Assembly (NCBI RefSeq): GCF_014656195.1
Contig: NZ_BNBY01000005.1
Location: forward strand, 80,971 to 144,970
Reading direction: 5' to 3'
Length of the DNA stretch: 64,000 nt
From: Kitasatospora xanthocidica
GTDB taxonomy: Bacteria; Actinomycetota; Actinomycetes; Streptomycetales; Streptomycetaceae
The translations under genes and the position numbers were made by a program. Within the stretch, counting starts at the first letter, position 1, and each line of letters starts with the position of its first letter. This document shows positions 34,114 to 42,905 of this stretch, in pieces. Under the pieces are notes generated by a model. That model ran no database searches and was not told the DNA's origin. It was given only the letters and a program-made list of their open reading frames with translations.

Positions 34114-34917
34114 CTACACCGGCAGGCCGCTGATGCTGCCGCCGTTCACGCCGCCCAGCAGCCCGCCGATCGGGCCGAGCGAGCCGGTGAGGCCGGACAG
34201 CGGGTTGTTCGGGCCGAGGTCGGCGCCGCCGAGGCGGTTGGCCGAGCCGTGCTCGGCCAGGCCCAGGACGTCGGCGCCGGGCAGGCCGCCCGGGACGGCG
34301 TGCTCGACCGAGCCGAGCGGCAGCGCGCGCTCCACCGAGCCCAGCGGGAGCGCGTCGGTGACGGCGTTGGTGCCGGGGACGGCGCCGGAGAGCTTGTCGG
34401 CGCCCGGCAGGGCCTGCGCGACGCCGCCCGCCTGGGCGAGCCCGCCGACCGGGCTGGAGCCGGCGTTGGCGCTGCGGGTGCCCATGCCCTTGCCGGTGAC
34501 GGCCTCGCCGACCTTGCCGGCCAGCGCCGAGGCGACCTTCGGGGTGACGGCGGAGAGCTGGCCGGTGGTGGCGGCGGTCTGGTCGACCGGGGCGGTCAGC
34601 GAGCTGGCCTTCTCGTTCGCCTCGGGGAGCTGGTGGGCGACGATGTTGCCGGCCGCGTCGGCGGAGGCCGGTACGCCGGCGGCGACGGTGGCCGCGCCGG
34701 TGGTGCCGGCCGCCTGGCCGAGCTGGTGGGTGGTGTGCTGCAGGGTGGAACCGGTGTCGGTGTTGGTCAGCTGGCCCAACGGCGCCGCGAGGTCGCTCTT
34801 GGGCAGCAGGGCGTCCCCGCCCAGTGCGGACGCGGAGCCGGCCGCGACCAGCGGGGTCGCTCCGGCCGCCACGACGAGCGCGGCCTGGGCGATCCGACGC
34901 GTGAGGGGGTGAGACAT
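34114..34917 (-). CDS. Secreted low-complexity protein of unknown function
   Basis: 267 aa. A Sec signal peptide (MSHPLTRRIAQAALVVAAG...) likely ends after SASA at ~27. The mature part is rich in Ala, Gly, Leu, Val and Pro with repeated motifs such as LPLGSVERALPLGSVEHAVPG and many Gly-Leu-Gly steps, without cysteines. The ATG at 34917 has GAGGAG upstream; the longer open frame upstream is rejected. Surface-active or cell-wall-associated proteins of streptomycetes have this composition, but no function can be assigned. Confidence 0.7.
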   Translation of the reverse strand: MSHPLTRRIAQAALVVAAGATPLVAAGSASALGGDALLPKSDLAAPLGQLTNTDTGSTLQHTTHQLGQAAGTTGAATVAAGVPASADAAGNIVAHQLPEANEKASSLTAPVDQTAATTGQLSAVTPKVASALAGKVGEAVTGKGMGTRSANAGSSPVGGLAQAGGVAQALPGADKLSGAVPGTNAVTDALPLGSVERALPLGSVEHAVPGGLPGADVLGLAEHGSANRLGGADLGPNNPLSGLTGSLGPIGGLLGGVNGGSISGLPV

Positions 34918-35220
34918 GGGGCTCCTCGAAGGGGTCTGGGTCCGTCCCGTCCGCCCCTGGGACCGGGCGTGGACGACCGGGCGGACGACGTTGTTACCGC
35001 TTGAGAAGCCAGAAGGTTTCGGTCGGTGCAAGGAAACTTCCTGACCGACCATCGGATCGTAGGACTGCGGCGATGGTGCTCGCCGGACCCCGCCGGACGC
35101 CACCGGACCGGCCCCGGCCAAGGGGAGTGACGGTTCTCCGGCCGGGTCGCCGGAACGGGCGGCCGGTCCACCGGGGTTGACCGGAATCACCCGTCCGGCG
35201 GCAACCCGAACGTCAGTGCG
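34918..35220. other. Intergenic region with an inverted repeat upstream of the secreted-protein gene
   Basis: GGTCGGT (35021-35027) pairs with ACCGACC (35044-35050), enclosing a second small stem. TACGAT on the minus strand (35056-35061) could be a -10, giving a ~130-nt leader that starts with this hairpin. No coding capacity is evident. Confidence 0.4.
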
Positions 35221-36300
35221 TCATCCCTTGTCGGACGGGGCCAGGGTGACCTGGACGAGCTTGGTCGAGGTGCCCGAAGGCTGCGGCTGCCAGCCGTCCC
35301 CCGACTTCGTCTTGCGCCAGATCTTGCCGTCGTACGCGACCGTCGCGATGCCCAGCTGCTGGGCCTGGGCGACCGCCCAGTGGGCCACCTCCCAGCCGCT
35401 GGCCCGCTCGGCGTTCGCCCCGCCGTCGGCACCGGCGCCGGCGTCGGCGGAGGTCAGCGCGGCGGTCGCCGGGTCCGGGGTCAGCGAGACGGCGTTCTCG
35501 GCGCCCTTGATGGTCGAGGCGTAGCCGGTGGCCGGCGTGACCGTGCGGCCGAACTCCCGGCGCACCCGCTCGGACAGCACCTGGGCCCGGTCCGGTGCCG
35601 CCGCCGGGGTGGCGGAGGCGCCCGCGGTGGGGGAGCCGCCCGGGGTGGCGGAGGAGGAGTCCTCCGGGTCCGGCTTGGCGTAGTCGTGCACGATGCAGGA
35701 GAAGGACCCGGGCTCCCGGCCGGCCAGCGCCGAGGTGAGCAGCGTCGCCTTGGTCTCGTGCTTGGCGTAGGCCTGCGGGTAGCCGCTCTTCTGCACCGCC
35801 TGCGCGGCGTCGGTCAGCGGCAGCCGGGTGTAACCGGGGACCTTGACCAGGCCGTCCAGGAACTTGTTCGTGGCGTACACCGGGTCCGCGATCTGCGCCG
35901 GGGTGCCCCAGCCCATCGACGGCCGCTGCTGGAACAGGCCGATCGAGTCCCGGTCGCCGCCCGCGAGGTTGCGCAGCTTGGACTCCTGCATGGCGGTCGC
36001 CAACGAGATCGTGGTGGCCCGGTCCGGCAGCCCGCGCGAGCGCGCCACCGCGGCGATCGTGGCGGCGTTGGCGGCCTGCGGCAGCTCCAGGGTGCCGTTG
36101 CCGGCGGCGGTCTTCACCGTGCAGCCCTCGGACTCGCCCGGCTTGAAGCCGAACCACCAGATGCCGACCACGGCCAGGCCCGCGACCAGTGCGAGCCCGA
36201 GCAGCCCGACGATCACCATCAGCAGCGCGCGCAGCGGCCCGCGGCGGCGGGCGGGCGTCTCGTCCTCGCCCTGCTCCTCGCTGCTCCTTCTCCTGGCCAC
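35221..36300 (-). CDS. Membrane-anchored lysozyme-like protein
   Basis: 359 aa. A basic cytoplasmic N-terminus and one membrane helix (LRALLMVIVGLLGLALVAGLAVVGIWW) precede an exterior domain in which AMQESKLRNL, GDRDSIGLFQQRPSMGWG and YATNKFLDGL match the lysozyme/transglycosylase fold with Glu in QESKL as likely catalytic residue. A Ser/Ala/Pro linker and a C-terminal region (GWEVAHWAVAQAQQLGI..) follow. It probably remodels peptidoglycan. The GTG at 36300 is chosen for its GAGGGG SD; GTG 36336 would lie over the presumed promoter. Confidence 0.8.
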   Translation of the reverse strand: MARRRSSEEQGEDETPARRRGPLRALLMVIVGLLGLALVAGLAVVGIWWFGFKPGESEGCTVKTAAGNGTLELPQAANAATIAAVARSRGLPDRATTISLATAMQESKLRNLAGGDRDSIGLFQQRPSMGWGTPAQIADPVYATNKFLDGLVKVPGYTRLPLTDAAQAVQKSGYPQAYAKHETKATLLTSALAGREPGSFSCIVHDYAKPDPEDSSSATPGGSPTAGASATPAAAPDRAQVLSERVRREFGRTVTPATGYASTIKGAENAVSLTPDPATAALTSADAGAGADGGANAERASGWEVAHWAVAQAQQLGIATVAYDGKIWRKTKSGDGWQPQPSGTSTKLVQVTLAPSDKG

Positions 36301-36555
36301 CGTCGCCCCTCTCGCGCCTGCACCTTGATCCGACACCGTACCCACTCGGACGGATGTGCGGCGCCCCCCGGTTGCTGCTATTCGCCCGCTCGCCTCCGGG
36401 CCGCTCGGATCCGGTGCCGACGGTCGGCGCTCCAATGCCCTCGTTCCTCGGGCCTCCTCGCTTCTCCCTTTCGGCACCGGCGCGGCCCTTCGGCTCGGGG
36501 CGGGGAAGCCGACCCGTGTCACAGAGCGACCACGGAGGGCATCCGGCGCGCGGAC

Positions 36556-36561
36556 TAGGCT
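36556..36561 (+). promoter_or_regulatory. -10 box of dapE, leaderless arrangement
   Basis: TAGGCT ends 6 nt before the dapE ATG and there is no ribosome-binding site. No good -35 is seen. Confidence 0.55.
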
Positions 36562-36567
36562 GGCGCC

Positions 36568-37644
36568 ATGAGCAGCCCGAACCCGACGCCCCTGGACCTC
36601 ACTCTCGACGGCGGCGCGCTGACCGCCCGCCTGGTCGACTTCCCCTCGGTGAGCGGCGACGAGCAGGCGCTCGCCGACGCCGTGGAGGCCGCGCTGCGCG
36701 GCTACCCGCACCTCACGGTGGACCGGTACGGCAACAACGTGGTCGCCCGGACGACCCTGGGCCGCGCCGAGCGGGTCCTGCTGGCCGGCCACCTGGACAC
36801 CGTGCCGATCGCCGACAACCTGCCCTCGTACGTCGACGGGGACCTGCTCTACGGCTGCGGCACCTCGGACATGAAGTCCGGCGTGGCGGTCCAGCTGCGG
36901 CTCGCCGCCACCCTGCCCGAGCCCAACCGGGACCTCACCTTCGTGTTCTACGACTGCGAGGAGGTGGAGGCCCACCGCAACGGCCTCGGCCACCTCGCCA
37001 AGGAGCGCCCGGAGTGGCTGGCGGCCGACTTCGCGGTGCTGATGGAGCCCAGCGGGGCGATGGTCGAGGGCGGCTGCCAGGGCACCCTGCGGGCGCAGGT
37101 CCGGCTCACCGGGGTGCGCGCCCACGCGGCCCGCAGCTGGCTCGGCGACAACGCGATCCACCACGCCGCCGAGGTGCTCGGCCGGCTCGCGCGGTACGAG
37201 CCGCGCCGGGTGGAGATCGACGGCCTGGAGTACCGCGAGGGCCTGAACGCGGTGCGGATCGACGGCGGCGTGGCCGGCAACGTGATCCCGGACGAGTGCG
37301 TCGTCACGGTCAACTTCCGGTACGCGCCGGACCGTAGCGAGGCGGAGGCGGAGAAGCACGTGCGCGAGGTCTTCGACGGCTTCGAGCTGACCGTCACGGA
37401 CTTCGCCCCGGGCGCCCTGCCCGGCCTCTCCCAGCCGGCCGCGCAGGCCTTCCTGGCGGCCACCGGCGGCCAGGCCCGGGCCAAGTTCGGCTGGACGGAC
37501 GTCGCCCGGTTCAGCGCGCTGGGCGTCCCGGCGGTCAACTACGGCCCCGGCGACCCGAACCTCGCGCACAAGCGGGAGGAGCACTGCTCGCTGAGCGCCA
37601 TCGCCGAGACCGAGCAGCGGCTGCGCGACTGGCTCACCGGCTGA
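36568..37644 (+). CDS. dapE: Succinyl-diaminopimelate desuccinylase
   Basis: M20 metallopeptidase-family amidohydrolase (358 aa) that removes succinate from N-succinyl-LL-DAP. The metal ligands are in [18 protein letters not shown] (Asp bridges the zinc ions), [11 protein letters not shown] (catalytic Glu and ligand), LMEPSG and near the end in [11 protein letters not shown]. The dimerisation domain is intact. It acts after dapC of the same window. The order dapE then LOG-family gene matches M. tuberculosis Rv1202-Rv1205. Confidence 0.95.
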   Translation: MSSPNPTPLDLTLDGGALTARLVDFPSVSGDEQALADAVEAALRGYPHLTVDRYGNNVVARTTLGRAERVLLAGHLDTVPIADNLPSYVDGDLLYGCGTSDMKSGVAVQLRLAATLPEPNRDLTFVFYDCEEVEAHRNGLGHLAKERPEWLAADFAVLMEPSGAMVEGGCQGTLRAQVRLTGVRAHAARSWLGDNAIHHAAEVLGRLARYEPRRVEIDGLEYREGLNAVRIDGGVAGNVIPDECVVTVNFRYAPDRSEAEAEKHVREVFDGFELTVTDFAPGALPGLSQPAAQAFLAATGGQARAKFGWTDVARFSALGVPAVNYGPGDPNLAHKREEHCSLSAIAETEQRLRDWLTG

Positions 37645-37765
37645 GCGCCCGGCCGGCCGGCTGAGCCCGTGGCTCCGGACAGCTGATCCGATCACCGGTC
37701 GAACGCCACCTTCCGGTTGCCGAACCGACCTTCCCCCGTTGCCTGAAATCGGGGGAAGGCGGGCG

Positions 37766-37771
37766 TAGGGT
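37766..37771 (+). promoter_or_regulatory. -10 box of the LOG-family gene, leaderless arrangement
   Basis: TAGGGT lies 6 nt before the ATG at 37778, with no SD in between. Confidence 0.5.
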
Positions 37772-37777
37772 TTCGTC

Positions 37778-38587
37778 ATGACAGGCACAGGAGACGAAAA
37801 GCAGTACGGGCACGGCCCCGAGCAGGTCGGCGTGCCGCGGAAGAAGAAGGCCTGGCCCGAGAAGCAGAAGGGCCCGGTGCTGGTGCGCCGGGACCAGGTC
37901 GGCACGAGCACCACGGACCAGCGGCTGCTGGACACCACCGGCCCCACCGACTGGCTGCACACCGACCCGTGGCGGGTGCTGCGGATCACCTCCGAGTTCG
38001 TCGAGGGCTTCGGTGCCCTCGCCGAACTCCCTCCCGCGATCAGCGTCTTCGGCTCCGCCCGGACCCCGGCCGACTCGCCCGAGTACGAGGCCGGCATGGC
38101 CATCGGCCGGGCCCTCGCCGAGGCCGGCTACGCGGTGATCACCGGCGGCGGCCCGGGCGCGATGGAGGCCGCCAACCGGGGCGCCTCCGAGGCCGGCGGC
38201 CTCAGCGTCGGGCTCGGCATCGAGCTGCCCTTCGAGCAGGGCCTCAACGAGTTCGTCGACCTCGGGCTGAACTTCCGTTACTTCTTCGTCCGCAAGACGA
38301 TGTTCGTGAAGTACGCGCAGGGCTTCGTGGTCCTGCCCGGCGGCCTCGGCACCCTGGACGAGCTGTTCGAGGCGCTCACCCTGGTGCAGACGAAGAAGGT
38401 CACCCGCTTCCCGGTGATCCTCTACGGCACCGCGTACTGGGGCGGCCTCTTCGAGTGGCTGAAGAACACCCTGGTCGCGCAGGGCAAGGCGGCCCCGCAC
38501 GACCTGGAGCTGTTCCACATCACCGACGAGCTCGACGAGGTCATGAAGATCCTGGCCGACGCCCGCCGGCCCGCCAACGAGATCTAG
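37778..38587 (+). CDS. LOG family protein (TIGR00730), putative nucleoside-5'-monophosphate phosphoribohydrolase
   Basis: 269 aa. The Rossmann fold carries SVFGSARTPADSPEY, the GGGPGAMEAANRGA motif and the signature PGGLGTLDELFE that defines the lysine-decarboxylase-like/LOG family, enzymes that release free cytokinin-type bases from their ribotides. A ~65-residue basic N-terminal extension precedes the domain, typical of the longer actinobacterial form (Rv1205 relatives). The real substrate in streptomycetes is not settled. Confidence 0.9.
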   Translation: MTGTGDEKQYGHGPEQVGVPRKKKAWPEKQKGPVLVRRDQVGTSTTDQRLLDTTGPTDWLHTDPWRVLRITSEFVEGFGALAELPPAISVFGSARTPADSPEYEAGMAIGRALAEAGYAVITGGGPGAMEAANRGASEAGGLSVGLGIELPFEQGLNEFVDLGLNFRYFFVRKTMFVKYAQGFVVLPGGLGTLDELFEALTLVQTKKVTRFPVILYGTAYWGGLFEWLKNTLVAQGKAAPHDLELFHITDELDEVMKILADARRPANEI

Positions 38588-38653
38588 GCGCTTCCCGGGC
38601 CACGCGCGCGAGCGAGCGTCGTCACGAGGCGAGCCGAGCGCCGTCAAAGGTGC

Positions 38654-39517
38654 TCAGGCCAGCCCCCGGCGGGCGACCGCCGGGGGGCGGGTACCCCGGA
38701 TCGAGGCGACCATGTCCAGCACCTGGCGGGTCTCCGCGACCTGGTGCGCCCGGTAGACCCGTGCGCCGAGCCAGGCGGAGACCGCTGTGGTCGCCAGGGT
38801 GCCGAGCAGCCGCTCGTTCACCGGCTTGTCCAGGGTCTCGCCGACGAAGTCCTTGTTGGAGAGCGAGACCAGCACCGGGAAGCCGGTCGCGGTCATCTCC
38901 GGCAGCCGCCGGGTCGCCTCCAGCGAGTGCCGGGTGTTCTTGCCGAAGTCGTGGCCCGGGTCGATGATCACCGCGTCCCGCCGTACGCCCAGCTCCACCG
39001 CGCGCTCGGCCAGTCCCACGGTGACCCGCAGGATGTCCGCCATCACGTCCTCGTACCCGGTCCGGTGCGGACGGGTGCGCGGCTCGGCGCCGCCGGCGTG
39101 GGTGCAGACCAGCCCGACGTCGTGGCGGGCGGCCACCTCGGCGAGCTTCGGGTCCACCCCGCCCCAGGCGTCGTTCAGCAGGTCCGCGCCCGCCTCGCAG
39201 ACCGCCTCGCCGACCTCGTGCCGCCAGGTGTCCACGCTGATCACGGCCTCGGGGTGGCGCTTGCGCAGCTCGGCCACGAAGGGCACCGTGCGCCGCAGCT
39301 CCTCCTCGACCGTGACCTCGTCGCCCGGCCCGGCCTTCACCCCGCCGATGTCCAGGATCGCCGCGCCCTCGGCCACCGCCCGGTCGGCGGCCGCGAAGGC
39401 GGCCTCGTCGGCGAAGGTCGCGCCCTTGTCGAAGAACGAGTCCGGCGTCCGGTTGACGATCGCCATGATCACCAGTTCGTCGTCACCGAATTCCCGCGGT
39501 CCCAGGCGCAGTGCCAC
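38654..39517 (-). CDS. folP2: Dihydropteroate synthase homologue, FolP2 type
   Basis: 287 aa TIM-barrel protein. It keeps the pterin-site frame (MAIVNRTPDSFFDKG) but reads NRTPDSF where active DHPS has NVTPDSF, and DIGGVKAGPG where active enzymes have DIGGESTRPG, the loop that closes on p-aminobenzoate and sulfonamides. LSNKDF and the barrel end are conserved. These are the marks of the mycobacterial FolP2 paralogue, which I remember as lacking DHPS activity. The GTG at 39517 has GGAGGAGAC upstream. The position between the LOG gene and a DivIVA-like gene also matches Rv1207. Confidence 0.9.
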   Translation of the reverse strand: MALRLGPREFGDDELVIMAIVNRTPDSFFDKGATFADEAAFAAADRAVAEGAAILDIGGVKAGPGDEVTVEEELRRTVPFVAELRKRHPEAVISVDTWRHEVGEAVCEAGADLLNDAWGGVDPKLAEVAARHDVGLVCTHAGGAEPRTRPHRTGYEDVMADILRVTVGLAERAVELGVRRDAVIIDPGHDFGKNTRHSLEATRRLPEMTATGFPVLVSLSNKDFVGETLDKPVNERLLGTLATTAVSAWLGARVYRAHQVAETRQVLDMVASIRGTRPPAVARRGLA

Positions 39518-39647
39518 CGATGTCTCCTCCAGAGCTCCTGCGGGTGCGATGATGGCCCCCGGCCTCACTAAGGGACCATGCTGTCATGATCAGTCTGGTT
39601 CCCTGGCACCTCGACGAAGGCCGACCGGGAGTTCGGGAGGACAGCTC

Positions 39648-40109
39648 GTGTTCTGGGTGATCGTGGTCGCCATGGCCGTGGTGGTCGGCGGCGCCGCCCT
39701 GGTGGCGCTCGGCGGGGGCGGCTCGATGCCGGAGGCGGTCCCGGACCGCATCTCCGCACGGCTCCCGCAGGACCGCCCGCTGGGCAAGGCGGACGTGGAC
39801 GAGCTGCGCCTGCCGATGGCGCTGCGCGGCTACCGGATGGACGAGGTGGACGACGTCCTGGACCGCCTGGGCGCCGAACTCGCCTACCGCGACGCGCGGA
39901 TCGCCGAGCTGGAGGCCGCCGCCCACCTGCGCGGCGCGGTCGAGGCGACCGGCGCCCCCGACCCGGCGGCCGAACCGCTGCCCGGCCTGGAGCAGTTCGC
40001 CAAGGTCGTCGAGCCGGCCGTCGCCCTCACCAAGCCGTCCTTCACCGAGTCGTCCGCCGACGAGCCGGTCCCGGCCCCCGAGGACGCGAAGCCGGTGACG
40101 GAGCAGTGA
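39648..40109 (+). CDS. Membrane-anchored DivIVA-domain protein
   Basis: 153 aa from the GTG at 39648 (GGGAGG upstream). One N-terminal membrane helix (VFWVIVVAMAVVVGGAALVAL) is followed by the DivIVA-type motif LRLPMALRGYRMDEVDDVLDRLGAELAYRDARIAELE and an acidic Ala/Pro tail. It corresponds in place and layout to M. tuberculosis Rv1209. It may mark curved membrane or hyphal tips, which is inference. Its stop overlaps the tag start (GTGA). Confidence 0.85.
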   Translation: MFWVIVVAMAVVVGGAALVALGGGGSMPEAVPDRISARLPQDRPLGKADVDELRLPMALRGYRMDEVDDVLDRLGAELAYRDARIAELEAAAHLRGAVEATGAPDPAAEPLPGLEQFAKVVEPAVALTKPSFTESSADEPVPAPEDAKPVTEQ

Positions 40110-40705
40110 CGGCCCCGGCGGACGGCGCGGTGCTCGGCGCGGACGGGCTGCGGCGCTGCGCCTGGGGCGATTCCACCGACGACTACCGGGTCTACCACGA
40201 CACCGAGTGGGGCCGTCCGGTGCACGGTGACGACGCGCTGTTCGAGCGGGTCTGCCTGGAGGCCTTCCAGTCCGGCCTGTCCTGGCTGACCATCCTGCGC
40301 CGTCGCGAGGGCTTCCGGGCCGCGTTCGCCGGCTTCGAGATCGCCAGGGTCGCCGAGTTCGGCGAGGCCGACAAGGAGCGGCTGCTCGCCGACGCCGGGA
40401 TCATCCGCAACCGGGCCAAGATCGAGGCGGCGATCGCCAACGCGCGGGTCGCCCGCGACCTGGACGGTGGTCTGGATGCGCTGATCTGGGGTTTCGCCCC
40501 TGAGCCGGACCGGCCGGCCCCCCGCCGGCTGAGCGAGGTGCCGGCCGTCACGCCCGAGTCGACGGCGCTGGCCAAGGCGCTGAAGAAGGCGGGTTTCCGC
40601 TTCGTCGGCCCGACCACCGCCTACGCCCTGATGCAGGCCTGCGGCCTGGTGGACGACCACCTGGCGGACTGCCACGTCCGCACCGGCCGCACCGGCGCGA
40701 AGTAG
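40106..40705 (+). CDS. tag: DNA-3-methyladenine glycosylase I
   Basis: 199 aa base-excision repair enzyme removing 3-methyladenine. Family features are the RRCAWGDSTDDYRVYHDTEWG start (zinc-snap Cys and His), the FERVCLEAFQSGLSWLTILRRREGFR core with the catalytic-pocket Glu, and the C-terminal YALMQACGLVDDHLADCHVR with the other zinc ligands. It is translationally coupled to the preceding DivIVA-like gene, the same pair as Rv1209-Rv1210. Confidence 0.95.
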   Translation: MTAPADGAVLGADGLRRCAWGDSTDDYRVYHDTEWGRPVHGDDALFERVCLEAFQSGLSWLTILRRREGFRAAFAGFEIARVAEFGEADKERLLADAGIIRNRAKIEAAIANARVARDLDGGLDALIWGFAPEPDRPAPRRLSEVPAVTPESTALAKALKKAGFRFVGPTTAYALMQACGLVDDHLADCHVRTGRTGAK

Positions 40706-40727
40706 CCGGGGGCCGACGGGCCCCCGG
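40706..40727. terminator. Bidirectional terminator between tag and enoyl-CoA hydratase gene
   Basis: A perfect 9-4-9 hairpin (40706-40714 with 40719-40727) lies directly after the tag stop and just before the stop of the convergent gene. Confidence 0.75.
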
Positions 40728-40732
40728 CGGTC

Positions 40733-41533
40733 TCAGCGGCCCACGTACTTCGGCTTCTCCTTGGCGATGAAGGCGCGCACCGCGATCCGGTGGTCCTCGC
40801 TCTCGCCGGCCAGCGTCTGCAGCTCGTCCTCCTTGTCGAGGAGTTCGGACAGCGAGTGCGAGGCGCCGTACGCCAGCGACTCCTTGATGGCGCCGTAGGC
40901 GACGGTCGGGCCCTCGGCCAGCTCGCGGGCGAAGACCCGTGCGGTGGCGGCGAGTTCCTCGGCCGGCACCACCTTGGTGGCCAGGCCCAGCTCCATCGCC
41001 TCGGCGGCCTTGACCGTCCGGGGCAGCATCAGCAGCTCGGTGGCCTTGGCGTGCCCGACCAGGCGGGGCAGGGTCCAGGAGGCGCCCGAGTCGGCGGTGA
41101 GGCCGATCCCGGCGAAGGCGGTGTTGAAGCCGGCCCGGTCGGACAGGATCCGGAAGTCGCAGGCGAAGGCCAGCGAGGCGCCCGCGCCGGCCGCCACCCC
41201 GCCGACGGCGGCGACGGTCGGCTTGCGCATCCCGGCCAGCGCCCGGGTCAGCGGGTTGTAGTGCTCGGCGACGGTGCGCAGCGCGCCCTCGCCGGTCTCC
41301 TCGGCGCGCTTCAGCAGCGCCAGGTGCTCGTTCAGGTCCTGCCCGACGCAGAACGCGCGCTCGCCCGCCCCGGTCAGCAGCACCGCCCGCACCGCCGGGT
41401 CCTCGGCAGCGGCGACCACGGTGTCGCGCAGCGCGACCTTGGTGGCGACGTCGAGGGCGTTCATCGCCTCCGGACGGTTGATGGTGATCACGGCCAGGCC
41501 GCCGTCGAGCTCGTACAGCACGGAGTCGGACAT
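40733..41533 (-). CDS. Enoyl-CoA hydratase/isomerase family protein
   Basis: 266 aa crotonase-fold enzyme, probably acting on acyl-CoA in fatty or aromatic acid breakdown. The oxyanion-hole segments are AFCVGQDL and VGGVAAGAGASLAFACDF. The sequence FAGIGLTADSGASWTLPRLVG resembles the PaaG group, where an Asp rather than the usual Glu pair is catalytic, so an isomerase role is possible. The ATG at 41533 has GGGAGCC upstream; the open frame extends to 41764 through a probable promoter. Confidence 0.87.
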   Translation of the reverse strand: MSDSVLYELDGGLAVITINRPEAMNALDVATKVALRDTVVAAAEDPAVRAVLLTGAGERAFCVGQDLNEHLALLKRAEETGEGALRTVAEHYNPLTRALAGMRKPTVAAVGGVAAGAGASLAFACDFRILSDRAGFNTAFAGIGLTADSGASWTLPRLVGHAKATELLMLPRTVKAAEAMELGLATKVVPAEELAATARVFARELAEGPTVAYGAIKESLAYGASHSLSELLDKEDELQTLAGESEDHRIAVRAFIAKEKPKYVGR

Positions 41534-41720
41534 GGGTGAGGGCTCCCTGGTGATCGTCGTGGTGTCGGTGTCGTGTGTCAGGATGCCGGAGCATGCGGTG
41601 GCCTGGGGAGTGTGAGGTATCGCACCTTCCGGCCGCGTCCACACCGCCGCCACGCCGGGGCTTATGACGTGAATTGGGGCGGTTGGGTGCGGTCCGGCCG
41701 AGGTTGCACCGAGAGTGATG

Positions 41721-41751
41721 TTGGTCATCAGCCCGTGGCATGCGGGATAAT
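41721..41751 (+). promoter_or_regulatory. Likely housekeeping promoter of the DUF3117 gene
   Basis: TTGGTC (41721-41726) and GATAAT (41746-41751) are 19 bp apart and face the DUF3117 gene, giving a leader of ~75 nt. The region 41534-41832 also carries the promoter of the leftward hydratase gene. Confidence 0.5.
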
Positions 41752-41832
41752 GGCTTCCGATCAATGCGTTCGATACCGGCGGTGGACGGACTGCCGGTGC
41801 GTAGCTGAGCGGTTGCAGGAAGGGGAACGAGC

Positions 41833-42000
41833 ATGGCGGCCATGAAGCCGCGGACGGGTGACGGCCCGCTCGAAGTCACCAAAGAGGGACGGGGCATCAT
41901 CATGCGCGTTCCGCTCGAAGGCGGCGGGCGCCTTGTGGTGGAGCTCACGCCTGACGAGGCCGACGCCCTGGGCGAGGCCCTGAAGAAGGCCTGCGGCTGA
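41833..42000 (+). CDS. DUF3117 family small protein
   Basis: 55 aa, starting MAAMKPRTGDGPLEVTKEGR and ending LGEALKKACG. It is a highly conserved single-copy actinobacterial protein of unknown function (M. tuberculosis Rv1211 relative), basic at the N-terminus with a beta-rich middle (GIIMRVPLEGGGRLVVELTPDEA). AGGGGAA precedes the ATG. It follows tag and the hydratase gene in place; in mycobacteria it lies directly after tag. Confidence 0.93.
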   Translation: MAAMKPRTGDGPLEVTKEGRGIIMRVPLEGGGRLVVELTPDEADALGEALKKACG

Positions 42001-42017
42001 CCGCAGCGGGTGCTCAC

Positions 42018-42033
42018 CATCTCCCTGGAGATG
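42018..42033. terminator. Short hairpin after the DUF3117 gene
   Basis: CATCTC-CCTG-GAGATG lies 17 nt past the stop; a further CCGGGCC/GGCCCGG pair follows within 40 nt. Confidence 0.5.
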
Positions 42034-42165
42034 TGCTGCCGGGCCCGGGTACGACGTCATGTCGGCCCGGGTCCGCGCGTTTTCCGGCCCGCCCGGACCC
42101 GCTCGCGGCGGTGGACCGGCGTCTGACGGCCCCCCGGCGCCCGGCGGTGCCCGGCGGGTCGTCGC

Positions 42166-42798
42166 CTAGCGTTTGACCGCGCAGAGCAGGCCGTCCGAGA
42201 CCGGCAGCAGGGCCGGCAGCAGCGCCTCGCTCTCCCGTACGTCCCGGACCAGGTCCCGGACCGCGCCGGTCTGCGGGTCCTGCAGCTCCGGCTCGGCCAG
42301 CCGGCCCTCCTGGAAGACCCCTTCGAAGCAGACCATCCCGCCCGGCCGCAGCAGCCGCAGCGACTCCAGCAGGTACTCGCGCGACTCGGCCGGATCGCCG
42401 TCGCAGAACACCAGGTCGTACTGGCCGTCGGCGAGCCTGGGCAGCACGTCCAGGGCCCGGCCCGGTATGAACCGGGAGCGGTTGGCCGCGAACCCGGCCG
42501 CCTGGTACGCCTCGCGGGCCAGCTGCTGGCGCACCGGCTCCGAGTCGACCGTGGTGAGCACGCCGTCCGGCCGCATCCCGCGCAGCAGGTAGACGCCGGA
42601 CACCCCCGTGCCGGTGCCGATCTCGGCCACCGCCTTGGCGTCCAGCGCGGCCGCCAGGAGGCGCAGACAGGCCCCGCCGCTGGGGCCGATCGCGCGTATG
42701 CCGGTGCGCGCGGACTGGGCCCGGGCGTAGGTGAGCACCGCGTCCTCGCCCACGTAGGTGTCGGCGAGGGCCGCTCGCGCGGGCCCGAACTCGCTGAT
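42166..42798 (-). CDS. O-methyltransferase, class I SAM-dependent
   Basis: About 210 aa, cytosolic catechol-O-methyltransferase-like fold. The SAM motif AEIGTGTGVSGVYLLRGM, the acidic DSEPVRQQLAREAYQAAG, the metal/substrate segment YDLVFCDGDPAESREYL and LRPGGMVCFEGVFQEG are visible. It corresponds to Rv1220c, the neighbour of sigE in M. tuberculosis. The start is uncertain: similarity begins around AISEFGPARAAL, AAAGAGG lies 5 nt before an ATC codon at 42798, and no ATG/GTG/TTG exists between there and a GTG at 42942 that would add 48 low-complexity residues across the presumed promoter. Confidence 0.85.
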   Translation of the reverse strand: MSEFGPARAALADTYVGEDAVLTYARAQSARTGIRAIGPSGGACLRLLAAALDAKAVAEIGTGTGVSGVYLLRGMRPDGVLTTVDSEPVRQQLAREAYQAAGFAANRSRFIPGRALDVLPRLADGQYDLVFCDGDPAESREYLLESLRLLRPGGMVCFEGVFQEGRLAEPELQDPQTGAVRDLVRDVRESEALLPALLPVSDGLLCAVKR

Positions 42799-42878
42799 GG
42801 CTGCCTCTTTCGGAGCCCCGGGTGGCGGCCCGGTGCCGGGGGATGTCGATATTTCCTGCCACAGATTACTGGCCGGGC

Positions 42879-42905
42879 GGGAACCGCGTACTGCGGCGGG
42901 CCGTT
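42879..42905 (+). promoter_or_regulatory. ECF-type promoter upstream of the sigma-factor gene
   Basis: GGAAC at 42880-42884 is 18 bp from GTT at 42903-42905, the spacing of SigR/SigE-type promoters. It lies ~70 nt before the sigma gene, suggesting that an ECF sigma factor, perhaps this one, drives the operon. Confidence 0.5.

Noticed and set aside
42014-42862. A leftward frame opening with a GTG over the O-methyltransferase gene
   Set aside because: Arg/Ala/Gly-biased shadow frame; the SAM-binding motifs are in the other frame.
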